From Clarireedia homoeocarpa (Eukaryota > Ascomycota > Leotiomycetes > Helotiales > Rutstroemiaceae): DNA of 64,000 bases. This document shows positions 23,234 to 35,800 of the stretch, piece by piece; positions within the stretch are counted from its first letter, which is position 1, and each line of letters starts with the position of its first letter. The stretch lies in the NCBI GenBank assembly GCA_001465935.1, contig LNKV01000027.1:620001-684000 (forward strand). The letters run 5' to 3'. The position numbers and the translations under genes are program-made. The notes below the pieces were generated by a model. It saw only the letters and a list, made by a program, of their open reading frames with translations, was not told where the DNA came from and ran no database searches.

Positions 23234-24594
23234 TTATATTTTCCCATTCTGCTCCCTCTTTCTCTTATAACAAACATCCATCTCATCCACCCCATGCAAG
23301 TGCAACTCACATCCCGAACTCCATTTCCTTGGATCTGCCGGATTCGGATGGAACACCCTCTCCGTAGCCTCTTTCGTCCTAACATACTCCACATAATCCA
23401 TGCCCAAATCATCCGAGCTCTTCATCGTCTCCCAAATCTTTTCTTTGGGGAAAAGATGCGTCATGGAGATAGTGTCTACGCATTCTGATAGTATGAAACT
23501 GTTTTTTGGTTAGTAATGGGCTGTGTTGGTGGTTTGAGAATCGAGGCTGGTGGAAAGGAAAAAGTATGAGAGGGAAGGATGGTGGGAAGGTAAGAAAACG
23601 TACTCTAGACTCGCAACCATAAACTTTCTCAATGGATTTCCCGGACCAGTGCGCGCATAAGCCGTCGAAATATCCTCCAGAGAAGCCACTATCCCATCTC
23701 CACTATCCACTTCAATCTCAACCTCAACTCCATTAATCATGCGCTTCGGTAGCGGAACCCAAAAAGCACTCATCATCATATCCATCGCCTCATCACACAG
23801 ATCATACAAACCGAGTAAGTAAGCCAGCGTGTACAAATCCACAATGTCATAATTACCCGTCCGTAGCGGCTGGCTCACTTGACCATAAGTAAGTGGTCGC
23901 AAAACACCCGTGTTCAGCCACTCGAAGATGATGGTGAATGTTAAGGCGCAATAACCGTGAAGATTGATGATGGTGGAGGTGGATGAGTCAATGTAATTTT
24001 TTAGTCTGGGGATGTGCTCAAGTAAGATAGAGAATTCATATTGGACGATGCGGAAGGCTTTTTGGTGTTGGATGGTTTTGCCAACGTTGATGGTTACCAT
24101 TTCACTGAATAAATTAGCTGATGTGGAAAATGAGATAATAGTTGATCTTACTCCTTGTCGGGGTCATCGCGAAGATGATTCCTATCGAGGGTCATGTTCG
24201 GTGTAGTACTAGCAGAAGATGGTGGGTTGAAATCAGTCGCGGCAGCTGCTTTTGCTAATTTTGCTAATTTTGCTGATCGCTCGCAGCTCAATCCTGCACT
24301 TGAATCAACGACTTGCTTTCCATCCGAAGGGGAAGCCGAAGATGCAATGGGAGGCGTAGCTCGGGAAGCCAAATACATTGGACTTGTACTCGTAGAATGA
24401 GCTCTAGATGATCTTCCACTTCGATCAGCTGATCTTCGTTTTCTGGGCGCGCTCTTCATACGACGCGGAGTTCTGGAGGATTCTGATGGTGTTTCTAGCT
24501 CTTCTGCTACTACTTTTTTTGGTGGTAATTTTCGTAGAGACTGTTTGCGCTCACTGGCGGACTGATTAGGATCTATGAAGGTAGATGGCGCCAT
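23234..24594 (-). CDS. BTB/POZ domain protein (paralogue B) with basic N-terminal extension
   Basis: Model: complement(23234..23498, 23604..24104, 24152..24594), 402 aa. Intron 1 is 47 nt (GTAAGA...TTCAG); intron 2 is 105 nt (GTACGT donor, acceptor just after CTAACC, at 23499). A different acceptor 14 nt downstream breaks the frame, so 23499 is preferred. Residues 1-147 are Ser/Arg/Lys/Pro-rich and probably disordered (RKLPPKK, RRMKSAPRKRR, a possible nuclear signal). The rest aligns by eye with paralogue A: IIFEWLNTGVLRPLTYGQV, NYDIVDLYTLAYLLGL, DEAMDMMMSA, and a C-terminal DYVEYVRTKE...HPNPADPRKW region. The first BTB strand and the H-K-L motif are degenerate here. The ATG at 24594 was chosen; an upstream in-frame ATG at 24687 adds a His/Ser/Phe-rich stretch that looks like leader. 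Confidence 0.75.
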
Positions 24595-25744
24595 ACTTTT
24601 GAAAAACGAGAAGCTTAAACAGTGTTGGAGATGGATGGAGGAAGACAGGTGATGTAAATAAAAGTTAAAGTGATGTACAAACTGCATAAAGAGGTCTGTG
24701 TATCACGAATTATTTAGCTACGTCTCATTGGGTAGAATTGTATTGTATTGGACTGAAATTCTCTTGGTGTCTCGAATAGTGTTTGCGCATTGGAAGCTAC
24801 GAATATCCAATTAGACGCGGTCGCTAAAATGGGCACTCTGTAGCCCCTATTGCTACGGAATGCCCACAATAAGTTATTATTCTATCTGGTTGACTTCTAA
24901 GGGAATTTTAATATGGGATATCTTCCCCAGGATGTATCCATTCTCATCATGTGATACTCAGAATGTACTTGGCTTATATGCAGGCAGGCGGAATGTATAA
25001 CAGTAATTCACCATCTAATCTTTTCAATTTGATATCATGTCAAAGACGCCTCCAAAGAGATAGATGCTAACTAGCATACAGTTGTGCAGCAATAAATCTA
25101 TAGCATCTAGAGAGATATCAAGCAAATCTATTTCAATACATTTCAAACACACAACGACCAACAAGTGCGTCTCTATAAATCCCCCAACTAGCCTAGAAAG
25201 GATCCACAGCAGAAGAAGCGGAAACCACAGAGTAAGAAAATCCGCAACAGATCGTTGCTTAAAACCGGTCATCGCGAAACTCCTTTCAAAAACCCGAGCC
25301 CGCCCTTCTTGCTATCTCGATGCAAGAGTCTCTAGGTTCGTTTGTAAAACACACTTTTGTAGATTTCAAGACGCATCACCTTATCATACAAAAGCCGTAT
25401 CCACACCATTCAACTCACGTTACATATTCCCTTTTTCAAATTCACCCTCGCACTCACTATCTCCGTATACTGTCCTGCCCTCCCCCACAACCCAATTCAC
25501 TCCCTATTCATATCATCTCCTTGATATCCTCCATCTCACAAACCATATAAACTCAAAACTACCAATTCTCTACAACTTTCCTTCGCAGAAACATCAATAA
25601 CACACAAGGACAAGGACAAGCACATCACAATACTACATGATGCAGACAATCCCAAAATCGCTGTAGCAAAGAGAATACACTATTCAATGAGAAAGCTACA
25701 TGTAAAAGTCATGACCCCGAAGACAAACAAGCTCATGACCGTCC

Positions 25745-25855
25745 GTACAAACAGCCATTATCGTGCAAACAGCCATTTATCGTGCAAACAGCCATTTATC
25801 GTGCAAACAGCCATTTATCGTGCAAACAGCCATTATCGTGCAAACACTCATTCTC
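25745..25855. repeat. 18/19-bp tandem array, six units
   Basis: Units of GTGCAAACAGCCATTTATC: an 18-bp first copy, three near-identical 19-bp copies, an 18-bp copy, and a diverged copy. Related half units containing the inverted motif CGTTTGC continue to about 25885, so the array ends in an imperfect inverted arrangement (GCAAAC versus GTTTGC). Confidence 0.9.
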
Positions 25856-27363
25856 GTTTGCTACAAACGCTCATTCACGTTTGCTCATTAAATTGCTTAT
25901 GAGGATGTCTATAAAAGACTCCCAATTCCCATAGATTTACATAGATCAATCAAGTCATTTTTATCTTACACTACAGCTCTCATGCACCAATAGCTATACA
26001 AGCAGCCCTTAAAGCGCACACAATAGTTTTTTCGTTATCCAATCCACAAATGTGAGAATTAGAACTCTTGGAGAAGTGATTGCACTGGAACTAATTGATC
26101 TATCTATTTCTATCTATCTCAAGAACTAACTACATAGCAGCTTCGAAGGAGGTTTGTACTCTCAAGCTGTGGCCAATTAGTGATTCTAGCATATCCTGTA
26201 GCTTACAAATAGAAAAGAAATGGACATCTGGCATTTGGAGATCATTCCTCGATTTGGGAATGCCCTCATTTATCGCATACAACGACTGTGGATCTCACAA
26301 CAAATAATCGCTATCATTATTGGCAGCATCACTAAAAATATCCACAGTCTTGTTGCTTCTACTAATTTAATTTATTCATCGTTAACTTCTGCGTATCCGA
26401 GTTTCTCACCATAAAATTTCCGTCACGATAATTTCGAATGATAATGCATGCATACATTAAGTACAAGCTAATAGATAAAACTCAATAAACCAATCATTCA
26501 GAGATTCAGCACTAAATAACTACCACATCCCGCAAAGAAGAATATATAGCACATACTATATCATATCATGTTCTGCGATCATGACGTCGGCCCGTGTTAC
26601 AGCCAGCTGGAGAATCCCAAGCAGGGAAATGCTGTATCTATATTTTGTGACAGAACCTACATACAATACAATGCAGTTCAGGAGTACTTATTTTCCTTTT
26701 GTATTCAGAGGATTCTCCCTCACTAAATATCTGACTGATGAATTGATATAACGCAGGTAGATAGATGTACATATACACCTTTGCAAGTAGAGTAACAAAC
26801 CACTTATCCGGAACAAGCATTTCTCTTCCACTTCTATTTCTACATTATCCTGAATAACTTAGCAGTCATAATACGTTAAATTTGCTATCAAACCCTACCT
26901 AGTAGTTTCGTTTGACTTTGAGGATCTAGTGGTCTAGTCTCAGAGTCAGAAGAGGTCAGAAAAACACCAAGTATGAAGCATCCCCTTTAAAAGCCGTATG
27001 TTCGAAGGCATAAGTTAAATACCCACCCACAGTAATCTATATCTATATATATAGTGATCCAAGCACCAGTATTAGTAGTTGGGCTAAACCGTGCAAACTA
27101 GCGTAGCGCCATTCAAGTGCATTTCCAAACGGGGCCGAGAAAGCGAGACTACTCTACTCACAGCAGCCGGTGAAGAAAAAAGAAAAAAAGAAAGAAAGAA
27201 AGAAGCCCTTACTAGAGATTTTCGACGTCATAAGTTTTGAGTAGCGACTGCCGTTAGATTATTTTTGGCTTGAGACATCACTTAATAACCAAAACTCTTA
27301 GCAGGCTGCTACGCATCATGACTGACTATCGTTCGTTCCTCTTCCCCACCTCTGTTCGCGGCG

Positions 27364-27750
27364 TGTTGAGTGTTGTTGTGGATTGCTCTTGTCGGTTCAG
27401 TATATTCACCGGACTACAGGAAAGATATTACGGGATACTGAACTACGGAAGAAGGGACTACAGGACATAGGATACTCGCTGTAGTATGGCAATTAGTACG
27501 GGAGAGAAAGGTTATATAGCCCAACTCTCCCTTCCACTTAGTTTAGGAATAGACAACCCGATTCAACTAGCATTACTTGGTCCATATACGTGACTTAGTG
27601 TGGTGCTACGAATCGGACCAAATCAGACCAACAGTAAGGGTCAATAAAATCGATGAATTTACCTACGTGTATTTTGTCTATTATGTCTTAGGAAATAATT
27701 TCTTTATTGCTTCATTGACCATGTAGACCATACAATGGTAGCGGAGCACC
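27364..27750 (+). mobile_element. Possible LTR plus primer-binding site of a retrotransposon relic
   Basis: A 371-bp segment begins TGTTGAGTGTTGTTGTGG, a typical start for fungal copia-type LTRs, and ends in CA. It is followed after one base by TGGTAGCGGAGC, resembling the initiator-Met-tRNA primer-binding site that follows a 5' LTR. No gag-pol coding or second LTR is seen downstream, so at most this is a truncated remnant. The assignment rests on end and PBS similarity only. Confidence 0.35.
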
Positions 27751-29139
27751 CCCCAAGTGTCTTTTATAGTGCCTCATTTGTCAAATTTCCCACATGAAAG
27801 TTCTATCTCTCAACACGATTTTAGACTACCTACCAGACCTTTGTTAACGTTGAGCTTTGAAATGTATTAACATGAACAGAGAAATGCCTAATTTGCATAT
27901 AACACAGATGTAAAATGCTCTTAAGTGCATGGATATCGTATACTTCTAGCAAGTAGCAGTGGGATCTGATTCATAACATCAATTCCGCGTCAGATAGATG
28001 AAAAGATATACAATGCAGACAGTGTGATGCGGGTTGGGTATTGAGACATACTTGCGTTCGAGCGAGGATCTCTTTCTTTCATTTGCGATTCTCCAGCTAG
28101 TATGTAGAACCTTTTCAGGAATCTCTACTAGCATCTTCGTATCCAACGGCAGTATAAGTGAATAAATTTGCATTTGTAAGTGGGCAGTGGAGTTTCTCGA
28201 TGATACTGATCTCTGTGGAGAGAGCAGCCGTCTCATGGGCTGTTAATTTGAGCGTCTGGTGATACTTGGTAGCATCAGCTCAGGGAGATGAAATTGGATC
28301 TACCGCCGGCTTGGAAGGATATGAAGGGTACTTCTGCTAGGCTGGCTAGCTGGCTCAAGATGTAATCCGTAGTAAAATTGGATATCGGTCCTTTGTCAAA
28401 TTCAACGAAGACCTTTCTCAATTACTTCTAAAAGCCGTGGCTCCTTGACAGAAAATAATTATGTGCATAGAACATGTATGACATGCCTGGAGACGCGAGC
28501 ACTGTCCAGTCCACGACGATGCTGTAGATTTCCTTAATAGTGGATGAATGAATATGTAAAATCAATACTGCTGTAATACATATTCTACACGACTGATCCG
28601 GGTTTGTTTTTGCGTGAATATCACAACCTTGCCAGCCATATAATAGTCAAGATAAATGAGTAGAGGATCACCAACACATCCTCCCCTCCTTTTCTACACC
28701 CTGGCTAGCCAGATTGATGTATAAATAAAACAAATTTGTATAGGAACCAAAGTTTGAAACTGTGCTGAGATGTTTCTTTTTATTAGTTTGTAGTGTCTCT
28801 GCATCTCTCGAAGAGGTTTGACGTGACTATCAATCTTTTAAAATGTGACCTATCTCTCTTGAGCGCCCGTTTTGGCAGCAAAATCTAGCAATTCAACTAT
28901 GCCGGCACGCTCAGTTGTACTCGAGCGCAGGAGAAGTCAGAGCGCAAAGGTTGTAGGACGTTTTCTGTAGTATTTGCTTTGATCGATAAACAGTTGACTC
29001 ATGACAATCTTTGTTCTCATCGCCTCTGCGTTTTGCATTCGTTTTTCTAATGGTAGCTGTTTTCTTTTCAACAGATCCAGCGTCGGAATTAAGTCTTCCA
29101 GAGAGTCCTTGAAGGGCGCTGACGAGCTCTGAACGCATA

Positions 29140-29185
29140 CAGTTGAGCAGTGTGATGAGCAGTGTGATGAGCAGTGTGATAAGCA
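29140..29185. repeat. 12-bp tandem repeat
   Basis: Three to four copies of GAGCAGTGTGAT just downstream of the SAP-2EXR gene stop codon, on its 3' side. Confidence 0.8.
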
Positions 29186-29194
29186 GGTAGAGAG

Positions 29195-30169
29195 TTATCT
29201 CACGATAGGTGTGGTTAAATCCACCATCCAATCTTCGGTAGGAGCTTTTGGCACTAGAGCAATGTGTACAATTGTAACGTCCAGCGGCGCTCGTGTGCTT
29301 AACCCATCCTCTTTCACGGCATCTTCAAAAGCCTTCGCTATATTCTTTCGCATGACCTGATAGTCACCATCGCTTGAGCACATTGAATCGAATATGAATA
29401 TGGCACCGGGTTCTGACAACTGTAATATAGGCGAAGGCCATTCTTCTACTGAAAGCTGCTTCAATCTCCAAAACTTCTGGATGTAAGTTTTGATCAACCT
29501 GATGGTTGGACGGGCTTGTCTAAGGTCACAATCAAGAGATATAATGACTCGCTCCACTAAATCAAACCATGCAGCATGTTGATCTTCAATTGTAGAGGAT
29601 GACGATGAGTTTAATTGAGGTCCATGACTGACGTTGTGAAGCATGTTCATCATGTCCGAATCAAACATGTCGAAGTATAGTAGATCACCCCCTGAAAAGT
29701 TTGCGTAGACCAAATCAGTGCCTTCATGGTGCCGCAATAATTTGTACTGTCGAGAAGCCACGGCGCGAGATTCTCGACAGACCCTCAGATTAACTGGATT
29801 CGGAGGATTCTTCCAATTCAAAACTTCAACGCGGGCTCCTGGTGTTAGTCGCTGCTTGCTGATACATAAGATGCGAGGTTCATGGCAAAATCTCCAAATA
29901 AGTTCTCGAATCTCTATGGGAAGACGATGAAATTGTGCGAATCGAACCGCTGTTATGTGATGACTGTTTTCGAGAGCATCGATGTGTTTACAATATATCT
30001 CTCGGTTGTGCTACGCCAATCGGCTGGCAAGCAGCTCCATGTTCCTGCCATCATGCGGAAGACCGCGCCCTTTGAGTATCTTCTTGAGTGTTCTTTCCGA
30101 GAACTCGGTGCATAGCCTTTCTTCGTTTACCCGCTTTCCCCCAATGCGCATTGTGAGAGGAAACACCAT
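29195..30169 (-). CDS. SAP-like plus 2EXR domain protein
   Basis: Model: complement(29195..29963, 30015..30169), 307 aa, intron 51 nt with a GTAGCA donor and AACAG acceptor. Exon 2 has the 2EXR signature (PF20150): FHRLPIEIRELIWRFCHEPR, later NPVNLRVCRESRAVASRQY. It has no in-frame ATG before this motif because an in-frame stop lies upstream, so an N-terminal exon is required. The only fitting upstream frame encodes TLKKILKGRGLPHDGRN followed by MELLASRL, which matches the SAP DNA-binding helix-turn-helix (L..L...GL...G.K..L..RL). 2EXR proteins are expanded in leotiomycetes and of unknown function; SAP modules bind DNA or chromatin. A start at 30151 is also possible. The fusion depends on one non-ideal splice donor. 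Confidence 0.65.
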
Positions 30170-30829
30170 TTTTTGCGATGATGTTAGGTATATGCAGAGT
30201 AATTGGCGGCAGCAGCCTGAAACAAGTGGAGGTGTAGGATCACGTGTAGAATAGGCACATACCTGCAACCACATTTCCAAATCTTCCGTCCCTCCTCAAT
30301 CTACCCCCGATATCAGCTCAGAGCCATTTTTTGTGGCATGATTTAGTTTGCATTAAACTCTTGCTTATACTCTTTGCTAAGTGTCTGCCGCTCAATGAAT
30401 GACCTTCTGATGCTCTTCCTAAACCTAAAAGAAGCTCATGCCAGAGATGCAACCTTCACAACATTGCACTTGTCGCAACAGCTAACACACAGGATGAAAG
30501 AGGTAAAATCCCGATGTATTACTGGCTCTATCATCTGTAATTGTTGGTGGTCAGTGTGTGGTGGTCACTAGTTTCCGAACCAGAAGACATTAGATAACAA
30601 TTACCCCGTACCGTACTTTCGACGGCCGAGGCGTAAGAACTATCAAGGGAATAGGATGAAACGAATGAAACGTCAAACATGCTGTAACGCAAGTCCATGA
30701 GGTGTTCGCTGGTACTCAGCGGAGGTATGATACCATCATAGCGCAGCTCCTCGGGTTTCAAACCAAGGTCTGAGCGGCAGGCAGTATATCAGAAACTGTT
30801 TCTCATCTTGTGAAAATTGTATTCATCTC
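30170..30829. other. Divergent intergenic region
   Basis: 660 bp between the SAP-2EXR and arylesterase starts. A minus-strand frame at 30531-30761 looks protein-like (RYDGIIPPLSTSEHL) but has no recognised motif or clear start and may be a gene fragment. Confidence 0.4.
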
Positions 30830-32180
30830 ATGTTGCCTAATTGGAGATTCATGGCGAGAGTTAGTCTTCGAATTTCGCTCATTGGCATTGCCATTGGGGC
30901 AGTCTTCTATCAGTTTTTATATAAGTCAATCATCCTTAAAGATTTGGGCTACAATCGCGTCCTTGAGCCCTTAGCTAGTTTTGGTATAAGATGTGAGAGG
31001 ATCGATGACCCAGGTCTTGTAGGATGTACGAATATGTGGCTGCATCAAGAAAGCGGACTTCTCTATGTTGCGTGTTCGGATAGTATGACACGAAGGTACG
31101 TTCCGTCTAACTTCCTCCAATATATTAACGCTAAATTGACCATTTAGGACGAACCCCGTGAACTTATCGAATCGCAGTCTTGCGGATCGCTTTGGCGTTC
31201 TAGATACTCGCAATGCTGCTCTCAAGAATCGATTGACGTGGATTCAACCACAAAACTTCGTAGGGACCGCAAGCACCGAATTGCTTGTTCCTAAGGGTTT
31301 TGATATTCTTGTCGACCCTGATGATAAAAAGAAGTTACACATTATCATCGCCAATGAGCAGTCATCAGGGGATGTGATCAACCAGAAGCTGTCTAGCGTT
31401 ATCGAATACTTTACGATGACAGTGGGTAGTAGCACTATGACCCATGTGCGAACTTTCACGAGCTCTGTTATTGAGGCGCCAACCCATGTTACGTGGGTTG
31501 ATGAGAATCTCTTCGTCTTTACAAATTCCCACAGAGCAGGGGGCTATTCAGTAAGTAGCTTGTTTTTAGATCTCTAACAAGTATGGTGTTCGATCTGACA
31601 GGCACAGCGTCAATATAAGGATTTACTCCTTGGAGGTGGAAGTGTTGGGTATTGTATTCCAGCCTCCGGAACCTGTGGTATCGCGAGATCCGGCAATCTC
31701 AAATCGCCAAATGGAATAGCGATTGGCCACGACAACTTACTTTACATTCCTTCAGCAATCTCTGGGCAGATCCAAGTATTCGCTATGGAGGAGCAGCAAA
31801 GACTCCGGAAGGTGGATACTATCCAAGTACCATACCCTGTGAACGACATCAGTGTGGACAGTAACGGTGATATATATGCTGCCACAGTGCCGGCTCTTCA
31901 TAAGTTCATAGGAGCTTCACAAACAACGGAGCATAAGATTCCAAGCGCGGTATTTAGGATCATAAAGTTGGGCGAGATGGGAGAGGGTGAAGGGTGGGGA
32001 TGGAATGTTGTTAAAATGATGGAAGATGAGGGAGGTATGTTGCCTGGAATCACGAAGGCGGTGCATGATACTAGCAACGGGAAGATGTTCCTTGGTGGTC
32101 TGGCTCCATTCGTTGGTGTTTGCGAGAAGAAAGACGGAGGGATCTTTAGTGCACAGCTGCAGATGCTCAATATGTTCTAA
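30830..32180 (+). CDS. Paraoxonase/arylesterase-like beta-propeller, membrane-anchored
   Basis: Model: join(30830..31095, 31148..31550, 31602..32180), 415 aa; introns of 52 and 51 nt. An N-terminal signal anchor (SLIGIAIGAVFYQFLY, about residues 15-30) precedes the propeller. Family features are the early cysteine and LYVACSD strand (GCTNMWLHQESGLLYVACS), PKGFDILVDP, HIIIANEQ, LFVFTNSHRAGG, LKSPNGIAIGHDNLLYIPSA and VNDISVDSNGDIYAATVPA, the repeated blade strands seen in serum paraoxonase/arylesterase and strictosidine-synthase-like proteins. The paired conserved Asn/Asp (SPNGIA, VNDISVD) fit calcium ligands. Likely a calcium-dependent lactonase or arylesterase facing the ER lumen or outside; the substrate is unknown. 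Confidence 0.85.
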
Positions 32181-32863
32181 CTATGTGTCAAATTCCTATT
32201 ATATTCACTTAACAAGTCATGGACGATACCTTATCTTGAATCGGGGCCATGTCTGCTATTGATTGACAACATGGAATGCAAACAGGATCTCGGTATATTC
32301 TAGCAGCATCACGATGATCGTTGGAGACATTCTCAGATCCCATGCGATAAGTCTTGGGTAACATGTGAGGGTAATTTGAGATGAGATTTCTGCTGTATCG
32401 AGAGAACAAAACTGATGAAGGAGCTGAGTGGCCTCCACCTAATTAATCGATAATTCTCTATACCTGCAGCAGAGCAGGTATTCTGTAGCTGTATGAGTAA
32501 ATATAAATATAGAATTGATAGAGTCAACAAGCGCTAGCTCATGCACGGACCATTCCCAGTCACGTCGGAGGTTTTCCACTCAAGTGTCATTCCCAAGTAA
32601 CATGGGAAACTTTTACTCGACTACATCATAACTTCATAACAAGTTCTGGTTCCAACAACCACAAATATTTGACAACTAGCTAGGCAGAAGTCAAGGCAAA
32701 GAATTCTTTGGTAGATCCTTTCACGAGATCCAGATGCATTATTCTGCCTCTGCGAAGTTCCACCACCACAGCTCTTTTTTACAAAATCCCTGATGTGGGG
32801 GCGCAAGGAACACATCTCACACCCCACCTCCAAATACATAGATCCGGCCTGAAGAGGCTCATC
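32181..32863. other. Non-coding stretch upstream of upf2
   Basis: 683 bp holding the arylesterase 3' UTR and the upf2 promoter. Nothing else recognised. Confidence 0.5.
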
Positions 32864-35800
32864 ATGGATCGCAAGAGAAAGCGTAAGTCTTTTGAGCCTG
32901 TGTTGTAGCATGCGCCGGCTTTCAGCTAACAGGAACTCAATTGGCAGGTGAATTGCGCGACCTTAATACTCGTGCTTGGGATGGCGAGAAAGGTTAGTTG
33001 GTTATGCGACAGCTCCTAGGATACTTCTTCTCACCTCCCTCCGCAGATATTTTCGCTGTAAATAAATCGTTGGACTCGTCACTGAAAAAGAACACTGCAT
33101 TTATAAAACGACTTCGAACAGCGATCACTCCCGCGACACTGGGCACCTTTTTACAGGAAATTCGAACCTTGAGCTTACACAAATACCTCTCTGAAATTAT
33201 ATCAGCTTGTTACGAAGGCCTCTGCAAACTTAAGTCGCCGGGAGAAATTGAGGCAGGAGCGGAGATTGTCAGCGCATTACACCAGCGGTTCGGGCCTGCT
33301 GAGTTCACAGAATTTCTAGGTTGGTTGGTAGGCAAGGGATTGGCGACTCCAGAGAAGTCATTGTTGAAAGGTCTTCCGTCAGAAGCAAGGGAGAAAGAGG
33401 AAAAAGAGCGCATTACACGTCAGAGAGTGTTGTTGAGAGTTGTTACAGAATTGTGGCTTGTCGGAGTTTTACGAACTTTGGATGACGTTACACGGCCAGA
33501 CGATGCCTCTCGAGGCAAAGAATCTCTCAGTGGACCTTCCAGCAAAGCTCCAGATGCGAAAACAAAGACGAACGGGGCTGGAAAGGGAGGTGGAGCCGAA
33601 CCTTTCCCTTTGGAAGTGCTTAAAGATTTGCTAGGTCATGACAGAGAGCATGCGAATTTACCACTTTTAGTTATATTCGTTAAGGCTTTCGGCTGGGATA
33701 TCTTGGGTGTGAAAGAAGCTGGCTCGGAGGGTAGGAAGACCGTTGAGGAAGATGGTGCTACCAAGACTACAAGTGGCTCTGCTGAGGGAGACGATGATTC
33801 GTCTGAGGAAACACCGTCCACCTTGGATAGTAGCGATGATCCACCGCTTGCCTCAGCCGAACTCCAGGAACGATTCCGGAATATTCTCAAACGATACTTC
33901 GATGATGTCAAAGCTCACCTCATTCGTGACCAGAAAGCCATTGCCAAACAAGCACGTAAAGATTCGGAAGCTTATGTCAAGTCGGGCCAAGTTTTTGAAG
34001 ATCGACAGGCAAACTACGAAAAAGCAGTCAAGGCACAAGAACGCTTGATTTCCAATGCACAGGTTCTCGCGGATGCTATTGGTACAGACATGCCTGACCT
34101 CAAAGACTCAGATGACTCATCAGGGACTGGCAACGGCGGTGTTGGCCTTGTGAAGACCGGCGAATATCTGAGGGGTGAAGGCGACGGCGCAGGGATATGG
34201 GAAGACGAAGACGAGAGAAGATTTTACGAGAATCTCGTCGATCTAAAAGGCAAGGTGCCTGGGATGCTTCTTGAGGACGGCAAGAAAAAGAAACCCGACA
34301 CCGATGAGCAGGTGGGCAAGAAGATCGAGCCAATGGAAACCACTGTCCCAGAACCTGCTGCTAGTACCGCAAAGACCGCCGAGGATGATCAATCAACAGC
34401 AATTGCAAACAAAACTATCGGCGCTCAGGTCGATGCATTACTTGCCAGGCTTCCCGACCTTACTAACAAGGATTTGGTTGATCAGGCCGCAATCGACTTC
34501 TGTTTCTTAAACTCCAAAGCTTCTCGCAATCGTCTAATTAAAGCCGTTCAAGAAGTTCCTAAAGGTCGCAGCGACTTGTTGCCATCCTATTCCCGTCTTG
34601 TTGCTACGCTTGGGAAGTACATGCCAGACATTATCAAAGGTCTAGTAGATCACCTCGATCAAGAATTTCGCAGTCTCCAGCGCCGTAAAGAAAAGGAGTT
34701 TCTAGGGCAAGCCCGATTGGGCAACATCCGATACCTTGCTGAGTTGACGAAGTTTGGAGTTGTCCCTGAGCATGTTATATTTCACTGCTTAAAAGTCAGT
34801 CTTGACGACTTCTCGAGGATGAATATTGAAATCATATGTAACCTTCTCGAGAACTGTGGTCGATACTTACTTCGGAATCCTGAAATGTCCCCGCGAATGG
34901 TATCTTTCCTGGATACCCTGAAACGCAAGAAGTCGGTGCAACACATTGGTCAGCAAGAGCGTATGCTGATAGAGAATGCTGTCTACTATGTAGACCCGCC
35001 TATGCGAGCTGCAATTCAACAAAAGGAAAGAACGCCAGTTCATCTGTTTATCCGCAAACTTGTCTATTCAGACATGAACCAACGCAACTACACGAGAATC
35101 ATCAAACAAATTCGTAGACTTCACTGGGAAGAATCAGAGGTATGTGGCGTCTTTTCAAAACTTGGGTTAACTTTCTGACAAATGAAGGTTGTCGCCATTC
35201 TTGAGAAAGTGCTATCCAAGCCTGGCAAGGTCAAATATGGCAACATCTATCTTCTTGCAATTATCACAGGTGCTCTGTTCCGATATCACCAAGATTTCGT
35301 TGTAACTGTCATCGATAATCTATTGGAACACATAGTCGTTGGTCTTGAGCAAAACGATTTCAAATATAATCAGCGTCGGATTGCAGAAGTCAAGTACTTG
35401 GCTGAGCTCTATAACTTCCGCATGGTTGATCACCCTGTTATATTTAACACTATGTATCGGATCATGACCTTTGGCCATGGTAAGTAACAGTCACAGTGAT
35501 GGACACGACACGACATGCTAATCATATTAGGCGGACCTCCCGTTCCTGGCCGCCTTAACCCGCTCGATCTTCCTGATGACTTTTTCAGGATTCGTCTTGT
35601 AGCAACACTATTGGAGACATGCGGCATTTACTTTAGCCGCGGTGCAGCTGGCAAGAAGCTCGACTATTTCCTATCTTTTTTTCAAGTAAGCGTCCACTTC
35701 GATTTCCCATGCCATAACTTCAACTGACCATTACTTAGTACTACATTTACACCAAGGATCCATTGCCGATGGATATCGAGTTCATTGTAAGCGATATATT

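Larger units (their letters stand above)
24595..29194. other. Gene-poor region, 4.6 kb
   Basis: No credible gene. Open frames are short, AT-rich and without motifs. It contains a 19-bp tandem array (25745-25855), a purine tract (27176-27207), a possible retrotransposon LTR with primer-binding site (27364-27750), and a 12-bp tandem at 29140-29185. Confidence 0.6.

Noticed and set aside
23485..23603. Alternative acceptor at 23485 for BTB paralogue B intron 2
   Set aside because: It shifts the frame away from the DYVEYVR tail shared with paralogue A; the acceptor at 23499 keeps it.
25064..25600. 178-codon plus-strand frame
   Set aside because: Ser/Pro/His-rich composition, no motif and no splice or start context; it looks like chance openness in pyrimidine-rich DNA.
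25745..25855. Regular short repeats resembling a CRISPR array
   Set aside because: The units are contiguous without spacers, and the genome is eukaryotic; it is an ordinary tandem array.
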